From Hawksworthiomyces lignivorus (taxonomy: Eukaryota; Ascomycota; Sordariomycetes; Ophiostomatales; Ophiostomataceae): 64,000 bases of DNA. A program made the translations under genes and the position numbers. The stretch lies in assembly GCA_002917075.1 (NCBI GenBank), contig NTMA01000071.1:145463-209462 (forward strand), given 5' to 3'. This document shows positions 35,901 through 48,667 of this stretch, in pieces. The number at the start of each line of letters is the position of its first letter. Position 1 is the first letter of the stretch. The notes below the pieces were generated by a model. It ran no database searches. It worked only from the letters and a program-made list of their open reading frames with translations, and was not told the DNA's origin.

Positions 35901-36245
35901 TGCTTCAGAGCAAATGTTAAGACTGTGGGACCCTGCTGGGTTGGGCCACCTGCAGGACCACTAATAGCGGTTAGACTAACTAAGCATAAGCAAGCGTAGG
36001 CCTAAGGCGCGCGGGAGCGGAAGAGCGGAAAGGGAGCGGAGAAAAAAGAAAGGAAAACAAGTGGGAGGGGGGAGCACGAACGTGGACAACTCGGGAGACG
36101 GAGAGGACCTTTCTCTCTTCATGTTGGAGTTCCCGCCACTGTCATTGGCGCTGTCATTGCTGCCGTCATTGCTGCCATTGCCGACGATGTTGGGCCTGCT
36201 GCCCCTGCTGGCAATCTGGCCGCTCGCCTGCAGCGACGACGCCAT
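32999..36245 (-). CDS. Zn(II)2Cys6 transcription factor with Gln/Glu/Arg-rich middle
   Basis: A fungal zinc-cluster regulator of about 907 residues. Proposed exons: 36245-36078 (start MASSLQASGQIASRG), 35935-35841, 35520-33193 and 33131-32999. The cluster is split by a 320-bp intron: exon 2 ends in PKVRTGCKTC, and exon 3 continues KRRHVKCDEAKPSCNRCIKW, together C-x2-C-x6-C-x5-C-x2-C-x6-C. The last exon (QWLRLRQREAIFDETKPEVQ and on to TVRWDG) is supported by the frame and by similarity to ends of this family (DUF3468-type). A low-complexity region at about 34150-34320 encodes a Gln/Glu/Arg-rich, probably coiled stretch. The first splice junction (36077-35936) is the least certain; CAG at 35936 was chosen for phase. 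The upstream region is purine-rich on the plus strand. Targets are unknown. Confidence 0.87.
34140..34325 (+). repeat. Low-complexity CTG/CTC-rich tract
   Basis: Dense imperfect triplet and hexamer repeats inside the regulator gene. Antisense they encode runs of Gln, Glu and Arg. The same tract creates a leucine-rich spurious open frame on the plus strand. Confidence 0.8.
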
Positions 36246-39200
36246 CGTCCGTCTATCCGTCCTCCTACCCTTCCAACACCTCTATGGCGGTGGGGGAGAA
36301 GAGGGGGGAGCCGGGGAACAGAGAGAGAGGCAGAGAGGGAGGTATGGAGAGAGAGAGGAGAAGCTTGACCGGTCCCGAGGGAATGGACAAGCAAAGAAAT
36401 AAGAACACGATGATCTCACGAAAAGGGGGAGACCAGGCACAGACGGAACAAGAGATCCGGTCACACGTCTGACGAAAGAGCTTGTTCAGACCGTTCAGGC
36501 TGGTTCAACAATTGCTGACAGCCATATGTTTGTGCGCGATAAAGGGAAATACCGATGAAAGATGATTTGGGGGCCAAAACTGGGGTGCGGAGTGTTGGCA
36601 CAAAAAAACATAGGGAAAAGGAGGGAGAAGAAAAACGCAATTTCGACAGAACAGGAAAATCGTAAAGCAACAAGGGAAAAAGTACAAAGAAAAAAAGGGA
36701 GAGGGAAACGAGATGTAGAAAAGGGGATTCGGCTCAGAAATCCTTTATAAATGGACCTAAACAAAAGCCAAATGGCATTAGGGTCAAGTAGTTGAGACAA
36801 GGGTGGCGCGGAGGGCTATTTTCTCTACATAAGAAAGAAGGGAACGTGGACAAGCTCTCTGGTAGCCCTAGTGAGCCCATGGAATTCTCCGTACTTCAGA
36901 ATAACTCCGCGTCTTCTCTATGTACCATGGCAAACAGAGGGTCCCGCTCGCCGTTCTCAGATTGTTGTATCGAGGGTTGGGTTTCCGTTGCAGCTATGTG
37001 GAGCGTGGTAGTACCAGGACTGGGGTCGAGTCAGTGGGGGTCGCCTTTTTGGACTTCTTTCCGACCTTTTGAGGTCTCTCCTCTTTCTTTTTTGGTGGCG
37101 TGGCGTCTTTTCAAACTCGGCTAGACAACGGTTTATCGGCATCAGTGTGTTTGACTTTGGAGAATGGCACGAATGGGGGTTAAAAGGGCGAGAAAAAAAA
37201 GGAAGGAAAGGAATGGAAAAAGAAAAGAGCGTAGGGCAAAGAAGGAGAAAGAGTCACAAAAGAGGAATACAATCCCGAAGAAATCGAAATAGTCAAAAGT
37301 GATCGACACAACCTGCCGTCTTCCTTCTGCCTTTACATATGTCGGGTGGAAATTTGCCTTCCCCGGTATGCAAAAACAGCAGCGGATGATTGGCCAGAGC
37401 GCGAAGAGCAAATCTGGAGAGAAGAATGAAAAAGAGGAGGGCCACGACAGAGGCAGAAGGCACCAATAAACAAAAAAAAAAAAAGGGGGTGAGGATGCGA
37501 GGGGATGATGGGGGAGGCGTCCCTTGGCCCAGGTTTTCTCGTTGCAGCCGTCTTACTGCTCCAGTGTGGCAGGTAATATGGGGTGGCCGTGGGACAGGTG
37601 TGTATTCAAATAAATCTCTGGCGGAGAGGAGCGACGAAAGGAAGCAAAACCTTTATATAAAGTGATGCACATATTTGTAGTTAAAGGAGCGAAACAGCAG
37701 CAGTCGAGAGACATGGAAGAGACACGCACATCCTGCACTTATGTATACGAATTTTGATCTACGGGGTATGAGTTGCAGTGAAAAGTAAAACCACATCTCG
37801 GAAAGCAAAGAGAGAAACTCGGTCGTCGTTGTGAGATGCTGATCGGCGGTTCCATGTTCTCCTTAGCTTTGCGTAGGTTGCAATACAAGCGCGAAAGTCA
37901 GGGCAGGCAAAAGGAAGAGAAATACTAAAAAGGAAAAAATAACACACAAACAAAAAAATAACAGATAAAAAAAAGGGCTAAAAAAAAAAGGAGAAAAGGC
38001 AAAGAAAAAGAAGTGTGAGATGCTTCGTCTGATGGGTGATAAGCGAATGTCACCATGCGAGACAGAGAGACGCAGGGCGCACAAACAGAAATTACAGGTA
38101 AAATAACGTTAGAGATGCGGTTAAAGGAGACCAGGGCCTTGCCACATTGTCGGGCCACAACACAAGAAGAAGCACTGCAGCAACCCAATCCTTCGCTCTA
38201 TCGTCCGAGAGTGAGGGGGCTGCAAGTATAGGAGAAGCTTCCCAAGGGTTTCCAGATCCCACGAACCACAGCACCTGAACCAGGGACTCGAAGTAGAAAC
38301 GGCTGGAACAGAGGGCGTGAAGTACGACATTCCTCTTCCCAGCCGAACTCCATTACCGACAAGCTCGCATATGGCAAAAAAAGACACCGAAGAGCGTGCA
38401 GTAGCACAAAAGCTCAATACCAGCATCGGACAAACAAGACCAAATAGGAAGTCAAAAGCAGTCAAAGCACGATGTAATGTTTCCTTAAACATCACCAGAA
38501 TTACACTTTCCAACGGAAGTACCATATTGATATGCATGGGAGGCATGTCCAGAAGCACTTGGCACTGCATAGAAACTGCAGTGCGGGTGTTCTTCGGCCG
38601 TGTGTGCGGCGACCCCGAGCGCTACTACGGGAGTTGGCTCACAAGGAGCCGCTAGATTGAGCTAGCTTGCAGACAGTCCCATGGCATCGGGAAATAGAGA
38701 AAGCAAAGGGGTGCCGCTCTAGAAAGGATAATTAATCAGATAACGAAACACAAGGGAAAGGAAAGGGTAAGCACACCGCTGGTCGGCGCCTCTCTGTGGC
38801 TGCTAATTTGTCCTCGTACGCGCAGAAAAGGATCAGAATACAGCGGTGTGGGAGTCTGGCTGTCGAGCAGGTATTACGGGAGGACGGCCCTAATACATAC
38901 GACATCGGTCGCAGACTACGGGAGATTTACAAGGACCCCCTAAATTTGTAATGCTGTGCTATAAAGAGAACTGCTTACAGATCCTCTGTGCGTAATTCTT
39001 CTGACACGGGCGCTATGCTCCTGGTCGTATCAAAGGATACCGACCAATAGACGAGGTGCTTGGCTGACCAACAGCTCCCACTCAGCCTTACTGGGGAGAA
39101 GGAGGAGTGATTGAGCCCAAGACCTGGGGCGGCAGGGCCGTGAGAATTACGAGAACTCGCACTACTCCATACTGTTCGCTTTGTATCGGAAGCAGCATGA

Positions 39201-39908
39201 ACACAACCGCACATTGAATTCACCCGTTAAAGATGATTGCACGCAGTGCCCGGGAACAGTCGTTTCTCGTAGGACCAGTGCTGGAAAAAAAGCATCTCAT
39301 GATTTTCGTCTTCCTGTCGACCGAGGTTGTATTTTTTTCAACTCTCTTATGACAGGGTGTAGTTGAAGGGAGACTAGAGGAATAACAAAACCACATTGTA
39401 TCTCTTTGGGACCACATCCCAGAACCCGTAAACCACTCCAGTATGCCTCCGAGATCTCTTCTTCTTGGAAATTTTGCTAGAAAAATCGACGTGTTGGATT
39501 TTTTATTACAAAGCATAGCTGTTAAAACAAAATTCAATCACCGTATGATGCTCACATATGCTTTCGTACGCAGCTTAAAACTAACAAGTTAGCATCGCAA
39601 ATATGAAACTCATGTATTTCACGTGTGCAAGTTAAATCCTACTCATAGTAGAGTTGGCAACACAAAATAAAAATGAATAATATAAATGAATCCAAAGAGA
39701 CAGAAAAAGCTAGACTGAAAAGACTTTGGTGACATTCTGGCGCTGTAGAAAACTAGGACAGTGACTTCCTGCTCACGGTTGGCCTGGTGCGAATTGGTGC
39801 GAGGAGGCGTAGGCTGCCCTTACTACGTATCTATGTAGTCTCCGAATAATAAAGCTAGGAAGCTGACGGTGTGCATATTGTCTACGCTACTCTCCTATGG
39901 CACTCTAT
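36246..39908. other. Gene-poor stretch of about 3.7 kb
   Basis: The first about 1.3 kb are strongly purine-rich on the plus strand (GAGAGA and GGAAA runs). That is CT-rich on the coding strand of the zinc-cluster gene, so it looks like a long promoter or leader for it. From about 38000 the composition is mixed and only short open frames without domains are present. Confidence 0.55.
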
Positions 39909-40856
39909 TTAACAGGATGGAACCAGCTGGCCGTCACCATTTTCTGTCATGGTACCCCGACAGGCTGCACAGTAATGCATTATGAATCCATCACGCAAGA
40001 ACATGCACGACCGGGCCAGGAGACGCCGACAGTCGGGCCAGCCGCACCGGTCGCGGTTCGCCGCTGGCTGTTCCCGCAGCACTTCGGAAGCTACCCAGAG
40101 CGTCGCCGCCGTGCCTCTGCTCAGACAGGCCATGTAGTTCTCGAGGCACATGTCCTGCCCGCAGCACATGAACCCGGCCTCGGCGAGGGCATGGTTAAAG
40201 GGTGGCGTCACTTGCGCAACTGCAGTCGTGCGGTCTTGTGGCTCGTTGAGGCCGCGGCCGCCGTACCGCGAACCAGTGGTGTAGATTCTCCAAGCGTGGT
40301 CCCCGAGATGCCGTCGGATGGTGCTCCATGAATTATCGCTGGTGATCCGAAACCCGATATTGGACACCGCATCTGTGAGGCAGTCGCGGCAGAGAGCGTG
40401 CCCGCACGGCAGACGGTGCATAACGCGAGACGCGCCAGTCTTCCAGCAGTCCCGGCACGGGACCCGCCGCGCGGAGGAAGATTTGGATATGCCGTAGCCC
40501 CGGTGGTGACCGCAATTTTGCTGCCCGCAGTTTTCAAAATCAGGCATAATTTCTCGCAGTTCTTTGGGGGCCTTCCAGGGACTGCTTGGACTCTCTACCA
40601 GGTGCAAGATGTCAGACAATTTGCCGTCCGAGCAAGACAGTAAAGGGGAGCGTTCGGCTTGTTTGCTAGCCTCTAAATCATCTCTTTTGCGCTGATCCAT
40701 TGTCGCCAGCCTTCTGTCGAGAAGGGAAGGCTTGCGTTGATGATGGCGTTTCGACCCACTGAGAGATGCGGTCACGGTGTCATCAGCTTTGAAGGGCTTG
40801 TCAACCGCCTTAGAGCGACCCTTCCTGCTCAAGCCGCTGCGTAGAGTGGTCGCCAT
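39909..40856 (-). CDS. Cysteine-rich RING-like protein
   Basis: A single-exon frame of 315 residues from an ATG at 40856. The first about 100 residues are basic and Ser/Lys-rich. A RING-like half-site follows: C134-x2-C137-x13-C151-x-H153-x2-C156-x2-C159. More cysteines lie at 231, 232, 237, 244, 271, 276, 284, 296 and 299 in a spacing that suggests two further zinc sites. The layout recalls fungal RING/IBR-type E3 ligase candidates (CRxC...LPCGHxLCRDCL), but the second half of a classical RING is not where expected, with about 70 residues intervening. A ubiquitin-ligase role is inference. The cysteine pattern and the clean ATG make it likely to be a real gene. Confidence 0.6.
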   Translation of the reverse strand: MATTLRSGLSRKGRSKAVDKPFKADDTVTASLSGSKRHHQRKPSLLDRRLATMDQRKRDDLEASKQAERSPLLSCSDGKLSDILHLVESPSSPWKAPKELREIMPDFENCGQQNCGHHRGYGISKSSSARRVPCRDCWKTGASRVMHRLPCGHALCRDCLTDAVSNIGFRITSDNSWSTIRRHLGDHAWRIYTTGSRYGGRGLNEPQDRTTAVAQVTPPFNHALAEAGFMCCGQDMCLENYMACLSRGTAATLWVASEVLREQPAANRDRCGWPDCRRLLARSCMFLRDGFIMHYCAACRGTMTENGDGQLVPSC

Positions 40857-43800
40857 AGATTTGAATTTGCTTTGAAGGCTGCCAAATGTGCTGATGTTCC
40901 TGACGTTGAAGGCGAGACGCGGGTGATCTTTTTTTTTTATATCTCGAGAGAACTAAACTGTCTAAAACGTTTGGGCTATCGCTTAGACAGCGAGAAAGTA
41001 TTGAAGAAACTAGAGATATGTCATGAATATAGATATGTCGGACGGTGCCTTTCTAGTGACCGTCATCCTATCTTTATAGTGGGAAATTATTGAACACATT
41101 GAATAATACAAGGCTTTTTGTTTATTTTGCTTCTCCTTTGTAGTTTCAAACAATGACCATTTGCTTCATTGCTTTTTAATAGGGCTTTGCTAAACCGTGA
41201 CAAAAGAGAGATTCGTCATGGCACAATGGATGAACAAAAGATCGAAGAAGCCTTTCAGCTGAACAATTTGAACCGCCAACTAAACATTGAAAGTGTGTTT
41301 TGAAAAGCATCCGCCCAGTTCACAGACAAGCCAGCCATTCCTTTAATTTCGGCCATTGTCAAGAACGACTTATCCTATGAATCACTACAGCTTGGTATAC
41401 TGGCCTACAATACTATTTTATCAAGCCCTAGACATCAGCTGTATTGACTCTAAGGTTGATCAAGATCAATTTTTTTGTGCCGTCTAAAAGAACAAAATCT
41501 AAGTTTGTCACAATTAGCGGTTTTCATGTAGTTCATATATCTTTTCCTGGAGCTGGTTGGTGCTATCAAACCCTCTTGATACTCTCTGGTTTCCACCCCA
41601 AGGCCATATCTTGTCTCTCTGTGGATAATTGACTTCGAATTATCTTTGTTAAATCCTACGGGATACTTATGCTATATTCATGCTGCATACTTCACAGAGC
41701 GTCATTTGTATTAGGTTACCAGACTGTTGTAAGTCACTCTTTGAGATACTTGCCATGAGCCACATTACAATTACAAGAAGTATGTAATGTAGTGACATGC
41801 AACAACTGAGAAACAGAGAGACAGTATGTTATATAAAATGTGTTGTCTACTTCAAGATTTTCCAGCCACCACAAATTCTGTGAGTTTCCTTTGACAGGCA
41901 AAATGTCTGGTATTCGGGAAAGTTGAAAGAACATAGCAGAGGAATCATCACTCTGGTAACATCGGTGTCTAATAAGACAAAATTTCTGCTTCCAACACAA
42001 CCTGCGGCAGTCCCTGATACTCAAGCCTCCCACCGACATAAAGTCTTCTAGACATAATTAAGACAAGATAAACACAGCTGTCATGCCCAATCTGAGCAAT
42101 CAAAGAAGCAGTGTCCTTGGGATATAAGCTAAAACTTCAATCGAGAGCTTGCTCCTATGACATGCGTTACGTGAAAAAAAATCAATATTACCCCATAACT
42201 GAAGTGCTGGATCGTGCCCCTTTCATTGTGAGACTAGCCAGCGCTGTACCTGTAAGGAGGCATATGTGGAATAAGGCAGCCATCGCTTGTCCTCCCTATG
42301 TTTGCATATGACTTACCTTGGTTGTGGGTGGCAGGAAGGGACGGGTCAAAAGAAAATCAAGAGAAACTTGTACTGAATGAGGGATACATTATCATCATCT
42401 ACTTGTTTGCTCCCCTCATAAGGATTCGCTTTTCGCGTTTTCTGCTTTCTAGAAACTCGTACTATGAAATAGGATTTTTTTATTGTTCGCGGCTAGTTAA
42501 ATGCAAAGCAGCTGCATGTTGCCGTTGGATACATGAGTTGCCAACATTTCATCCTCCTGCACCTGTTCCGTATATGCGTGAAGCGGAACTTCTGCCGGTA
42601 GCAGATTGCAACCCAACGACGAAGTGTACTGGAAGGTTAGCATCTTCAAGGTAGCTGGTCGCCAGCACGACCACCACGGAGGAGACCATTTGACGGCCAC
42701 AAGCTTGTAAATGCAAGTCAGCTTGTCGAAGACCATCTTCTCATGGCCCCCATTTATCGGGCGTGACACATGTGAAGCACGCAGCAATTGCGAACCAAAT
42801 TTGGTCCTGGACTACTGATAATGATGAAGAAGACATGCCATGATAGTGACCACGGGGAGTCGCTGGAGATACATGGTATTTGTCGTTGGCAAAAGGGCCG
42901 TCTTATTCGAAACTCCTGCATCTACCCTGGAAGCTTTCGGGTACGAGTACGAAAGGAGCGCTGTGCTTCTATTTTCTCGCCCCTGCTAGTGTGCTTGCCC
43001 TGACCCATTCGGTTATCTTGAACTAATTGACCAGCGACCCGTTCGCCAATCTTGTGCGCACAGAGCTGAACCTGCTTGGCGCAGCGCCACCAGGCATCAC
43101 CTAATTCGTACAGTTGCTGTACAATGTAATGTGTACGTATTCGCACAAATTTAGAATGCGAGGAAGACAAGGAAATATTTCAAGGGGCACAGGAATCTCG
43201 TAATAATGACTGAACCTTGGAGATACAGCACAGACTCCACCCACTTTGCCTATCGTTCCATGGCGTTTTTGTTAAGCTATGCGATGTTGCAATCGTATCC
43301 AGGAGGAAGTGATGGCAGGAAATGGGACTGGAGCGAGGAAATCCGAGAGATCAGGGCTACCCCTATCGTGTGGGCTATTCTGGACATTGAGCACATTTCA
43401 CAAAAGAAAGACAAGAATCCGCGCGCCGTTGCACCGAGGGCCATATCATGTGCGCCTTTTATGTATATGGCACATTTCTTGTGTTATCTCTACACAGAAA
43501 GCTCATGAAGAGAAAAAAAAAAAAAAGGCTTAAAATCCTTCCACTTTCAAAATACTTTGAAAGCAAATATAAGACCATTTGTTGACGAATCCAGACAGGG
43601 TTCCCCTGTTCTTTATTTCTGTTTTGTTTCTATCAACCTCCCGCGTTCGTCCACTCGCTTAGATTTGGTTTCTTTCTGTATGCACTCCGAAGAGGCAAGG
43701 GGTGCGGGATCCTCGCCAGGCCAATTAGCGAGTACAGGGGTTTAAACGGATTCAATGCCAGGTCTTCGCGCCTCCCATTTCTTTTTCCTTCTGCACCCTG

Positions 43801-44638
43801 CACCCTAACGCTGACTATGTTGTTCTTCCATATTCCTGTTCAGCCTAGGCGTCTGCTCTTGATGATTTCGGGAGGATGTCTTAATACAGGTATGAATAGG
43901 ATTTCGTGACGTTTATTTAATTTCGCTCTTTTCTTTTACCTGTATCTGTCTTCTCTGCTCATCTCTTTTGCGATCCATCATGCCATCTGGCGACCTTTTG
44001 TGCTCGCATTTCTGTGTTACATTATGCCCAGCAACCAATTATTGTGCAGCTCGTGGGTCATCGGTTACTGTACCTTTGCATCCGCTTCCTTCGGTATCTA
44101 TGATAACCCCTAGCATTTCCAACACGCGTACCTAGTATCGAGTGTGCTCCTGTGAACATAATCCGGAGAAATGGTACGTGGGATCCACTGAGAACGTCGC
44201 CTTCTACGGAGCATTTCCCTATTCTTCCCTCACATTTCCCTCATCCACACACAATCTATTGTAACAGAGGACGAGAGACAATAATTGATCAATCATTCGT
44301 TGACAGATTTCCTTCGGGAAACAAATGCAAGTGTACGTATCTCCAGCACTTCGCAACGCGGGAGGGTGTGAAGGAGACAACAAACAAAAGCCACATGAAC
44401 CTCCACACACAAGTCTTGACAAGAGAAAGTATCCACCTCCCAGGAGTAGACAAACAAGCCTGCAGCAAGGCTACTGCAGTTGCTATGCCTGGGCGGTTGT
44501 GCAAACCTTTCTGTTCACCTGCCTCTTCCTGTCTTTCTCCTTTCTTTTACCCTCGGGCGCTTTTTTCCTGGTCGTGTCATCATCCGGAACGTCTGCCTTT
44601 CTTCCTCCATTTTACCATTTTACATTTAAGCATGCTTC

Positions 44639-44677
44639 CAAGCGAGAATTGCAAGCGAGAATTGCAAGCGGGAATCA
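44639..44677 (+). repeat. Three tandem copies of a 13-bp unit
   Basis: Unit CAAGCGAGAATTG twice exactly, then once with three changes. Isolated microsatellite-like repeat in a gene-poor region. Confidence 0.85.
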
Positions 44678-45744
44678 CAAGCAACTGGAAGAAAGCAGAC
44701 TGGCGGCCGGCTATCTCCAAACCAAGCGGGACTGGACTGACAAGAATACCCAAGTACATACGCTCGATACGGTACATAGGGTCAAAATAGGTCGCTAAAC
44801 CCAATATGATGATCAACGTTCTACTCGAGCTGCATTCGGAGTAGCTCGCTCGGTCCCCTCTTTTTGTCTTTCTTTTTCCTCTTACCCATTTGGTTTTCCA
44901 CTCACATTTTCAACCGACCATGAAAACCCCCAATGCGGAAACGGTCAAACCATGTGTATCTTTTTTTTCTCAAACCGTTTTATTGTCTTTGTTATTGCCC
45001 CTTTTTTCTCTCTCTTCATCTTCGTCGGTTTAGTTTCCCTTTTGTCTTTTGCATCCCCTGTTTCTTTTTGCAATCCTTTCTCCTAGTATTCCGAAGCACC
45101 GGAATCCTCTTCCGGGAAGACGGCCAGCGGCAGGGTAGTACAGACTGCAAGTGTATCGTAGGATGATTGAAGGTACGGAGTAACTACGTATGTAGTACAC
45201 AGCTCTTCCAATCCCATGTATTGGGTCTCGCTCCCCTTTTAATGGGCTGGGGACACTAATTTTCTCGCTTGTGCCCGTCCACATGTATATGTACGTGCTA
45301 ACTGCTCGTGGCTCGTTTGTTGGTCCGTTCCCCGTCTGCTGTCTTTAGCTGCCCGCTAATCAACCGGTTTCCCATCAAAAGCTGATTGCTTGCTGTCTCC
45401 ATTGTCCTTCCAAAACTCGACTAGGGCTGACCAAATGCTACCTACGTAAGTAAAGTCGCTCCGCACTCCGCTCTCTGAACAAGTGCGTATCTTCCTGTGA
45501 GCTCCTCTCTATGTACGAATTTAGACGTCCTCCGTGCGTAACACCGCGCTTGCATCTGGTTGCGACAAGGTACATCGTACGACTAGTTTCTTCGAAGCTC
45601 CTAGACTCCTGTAACTAGATTAGCGAAAAGCGGGTTGCGAGCTTTTCATTTTTGATGACAGCATCTTCCTATCATGCCCACGATGTAATATGCTTATCCT
45701 CTAGCACTTGCGTATTACCACGTACTCTGCTTTCGTTTGCTGCC

Positions 45745-45764
45745 TTTTTTTTTTTTTTTTTTTT
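45745..45764 (+). repeat. T20 homopolymer
   Basis: Run of 20 T directly followed by CCAG, so it also looks like a polypyrimidine tract and acceptor. No exon could be attached to it. Confidence 0.8.
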
Positions 45765-46394
45765 CCAGTGAGCCTGTCGTCCCGTCCCGTACCCACTTCT
45801 CACCTGGTTTGGTTTTTGGGAACACTCCTCCGGGGGATTTTTGGGATTGGGGTTTCATGCTGTTTCGTCTGAAGCAACGCTGTTCCTGTATTTCTATTTG
45901 CCCTTTTCCATATGCATCTTCTCAGCTTGGTAGCGAACAAATCCTCCTGTACTCGTATCTTGCATTCTGCATGTGCCAATCTCCATTGCAAGTACTTGTA
46001 AGAATAGTGTCGTATCCAACAACCAATTTTATTCCTCTTCTTGTCCGCTCCACGACAACCGCTGGCCTTTCTCTGTTTGGAGAAGTGTGCTGAGAGTAGA
46101 GTACTCAAGGTTCGTCTTAGTCTTCCATGGCCAGGCCAGCGCTAACAAGACACCACTAATTCGCCGATGTCACCCCCGGCAACTCAGTGAAAGGCTGTCT
46201 TTGTACTCTTGATCCGTCTCGCTGGCGTGTTCTTCTTTCTGCCAGCCTCTTTTTGTTCTCTCTCATACGTCTTTAGGCCCTTAAAGCCTTCCTTTTGCCT
46301 CGACTGTCGCCTCTTGCTCTTCTCCAACGTATCTGATTTTCCGAGTGTAACATCTTATTTGGAACCAGCCTCGCTCTCGCCATTCTTCCCTCGC

Positions 46395-48149
46395 ATGGCC
46401 TTGTCGCTCCTCAGCTGGGCGGTGGTCCTCGCGACTACCGCCGTCTTGTACTATGCCGTCACCATGGTCGCCGCCGCCCGCCGCCTGCGGGCCTTTGCAG
46501 GCCCGAAGCTGGCGTCCGTCAGCTATCTCTGGATGGCCCGCGCCGCGCTGAGCGGCCGCATGTGGGAGATCTACTACCGCGACGCCACCCTGCGGTACGG
46601 CCCCGTCGCTCGCATCGGCCCCGACGAGCTCATCACCAGCGACCCGGCCCTGATCCGCCGCCTGTCCGCCACGCGGGCGCCGCAGTACCGCCGCTCGTCG
46701 TGGTACGACCCCAACCGCCTGGACCCCTACGAGCACAGCATGTTCAGCCTGCGCGACGACGCCGCTCACGACCGGCTCAAGGCGCGCACGGCGGCGGCCT
46801 ACGCGGGCCGCGAGAACCCGGCGCTAGAGGCCGAGGTGGACGCCGTGCTCGCCCAGCTGGTGTCCGTGATCCGCACACGCTACATTGCGCCAGAGTCGGG
46901 CGCTGACACGCGGCCGCTGGACCTGGCCACGCTCTCGCAGTACTTCACGCTCGACTCTATCACCAAGGTGGCCTTTGGGCAGGCCTTTGGCTTCCTGGAG
47001 AACGAGCAGGACATGCACTCGTACCTGCAGGGCATCCTGGACATTGCGCCCGTGATGCAGATGTGCGGCGAGATCCCCGCGCTGGCCCGCATCGTGGGGT
47101 CGCCGCTGGTGCTGAAGCTGGCCGGACCCAAGCTCACCGACAAGAAGGGCATCGGCCGGCTGATGGCGTATGTTTTATTGCCTTTTTCTCGTTTGAAATG
47201 AAATTTGAGCACAGCAGAATCGATAGACCAGTTTTGCTGACCATCCCATTTAGCGTCGCTAGGGAGATAGTTGGAGAACGCTTCACACCCGACGCCAAGG
47301 ATCGCCGCGATATGCTGGTAAGTCTCTGCAACTTCGGCTTTCTCTGCTCTGAGTTTCCATCCCTTCCGACTTTTTGGCGCTGCGGCCAGAGAAGCTGACT
47401 GCGTTTTCCTTCCCCAGGGCGCTTTCGTGCGCAACGGCCTTACCCAGCGCGAGTGCGAGACCGAGGCCCTGTTCCAGATCATCGCCGGCTCCGACACCAC
47501 GGCCACGGCCATCCGCATGACCCTGCTGTACACGATGACGACGCCGCGCGTCTACCAGCGGCTGCAGGCGGAGATCGACGCCTTCTTCGGCGGCGTGCTG
47601 CCGCCGGCCGACCGCGAGGTCAGCGCCGCCACCGTGATCTCCAACGCCGACGCCGAGACCCTGCCCTACCTGCAGGCCGTCGTCTTCGAGGGCCTGCGCA
47701 TCCACCCGCCCTTTGTCGGCCTGCCCTTCAAGGAGGTGCCGCCCCAGGGCGACACCCTCGAAGACGGCCGCTTCGTGCCCGGCGGCACCCGCATCGCCCC
47801 CAGCATCTGGGCGCTGACCCGCCGCACCGACGTCTTTGGCGACGACGTAGACGTCTTCCGCCCGGAGCGGTGGATCAACGACGACCCCTCCGACACCGCG
47901 CGCGCCGACGCCATCGCCGAGATGCGCCGCACCGTCGACCTCATCTTCGGCTATGGCCGCTGGGCCTGCGCAGGCAAGACGCTGGCGTTCCTGGAGCTCA
48001 ACAAGGTGCTCGTGGAGATGCTGCGGCGCTTCGACTGGCAGCTAGTCTACCCGCTGCGGCCCGTTGCCACCATCAACCACAACCTGTTCTTGCAGAAGGA
48101 CATGTGGGTGCGGGCATCGGAGCGGCGGCAGCCGTCGGTGAAGGCATAG
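46395..48149 (+). CDS. Cytochrome P450 monooxygenase (microsomal, pisatin-demethylase/benzoate-hydroxylase-like)
   Basis: An ER-membrane heme monooxygenase that needs a separate reductase. Exons are 46395-47167, 47254-47317 and 47418-48149 (introns 86 and 100 bp, in frame); 522 residues, the usual size. The ATG at 46395 begins a membrane anchor (MALSLLSWAVVLATTAVLYY) followed by the RxxRAFAGPK-type hinge. Motifs: helix I AGSDTT (302-307), ExxR EGLR (370-373), FRPERW and the heme loop FGYGRWACAGK with Cys463. The N-terminal half (YGPVARIGPDELITSDP) resembles the large fungal group that includes pisatin demethylase and benzoate 4-monooxygenase. The substrate cannot be told. It is convergent with the sedolisin gene; no cluster backbone enzyme is nearby. 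Confidence 0.92.
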
Positions 48150-48667
48150 ACGCGAGGGCACAGAGATGCATGGCATGAAGAAACCGAGAGAAAGAGCTCG
48201 ACTTTGGGCTGAGGACGGGAAGAGGGACATGGGCAAGAGACCCTTAATGCATTCAATGGCCGCTTTTCGCCCTGCTCCATGCCAGATTGGATGGGGGAAG
48301 CAAGGGTGGGATGCGGAACAGAACATTTTTTGGGGGCGGACACTCAGATGATGATATATTGCATTATTTTGTTAATGACCAGTTATGAAGCCTGTTAGTC
48401 AAATCTTCCAATACCCAGCTATGCAGCTGTTACAGTTGCTTTTGCCAACTTTTTCTTTCTCGGCAGCCAAACTTAATGCCGTATGTGATGCTATTATTTC
48501 TTGCAACTGCTCCATGAGGGCTTCTACATGATGAATTAACTCTAGATACTGGTTTAAAAGACCAAAAGATTAAAGACAAATGAGTATGTCTTGTCTATAT
48601 ACAGAAAGTAATTTTTCCAGTGACCACATATGTTCAGTCAATTAAGTTGATTTTTGTGAGACTTTGC
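48150..48667. other. Convergent intergenic region
   Basis: Shared 3' flank of the P450 (+) and sedolisin (-) genes, AT-rich from about 48340. No gene was seen. Confidence 0.55.

Larger units (their letters stand above)
40857..46394. other. Gene-poor stretch of about 5.5 kb
   Basis: AT-rich from about 40860 to 43600, mixed after that. A 212-codon open frame at 44152-44790 overlaps a 157-codon frame in another phase and has no domain, so it was not called. A 13-bp tandem repeat is at 44639-44677 and a T20 run at 45745-45764. No tRNA or transposase was recognised. Confidence 0.5.

Noticed and set aside
41226..41447. Short reading starting MDEQKIEEAFQLNN that recalls the N-terminus of pogo-type transposases
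   Set aside because: Too short, interrupted by a stop, and the rest does not match a helix-turn-helix or DDE domain.
44152..44790. 212-codon open frame
   Set aside because: A second frame is equally open and the text is not protein-like; judged chance.
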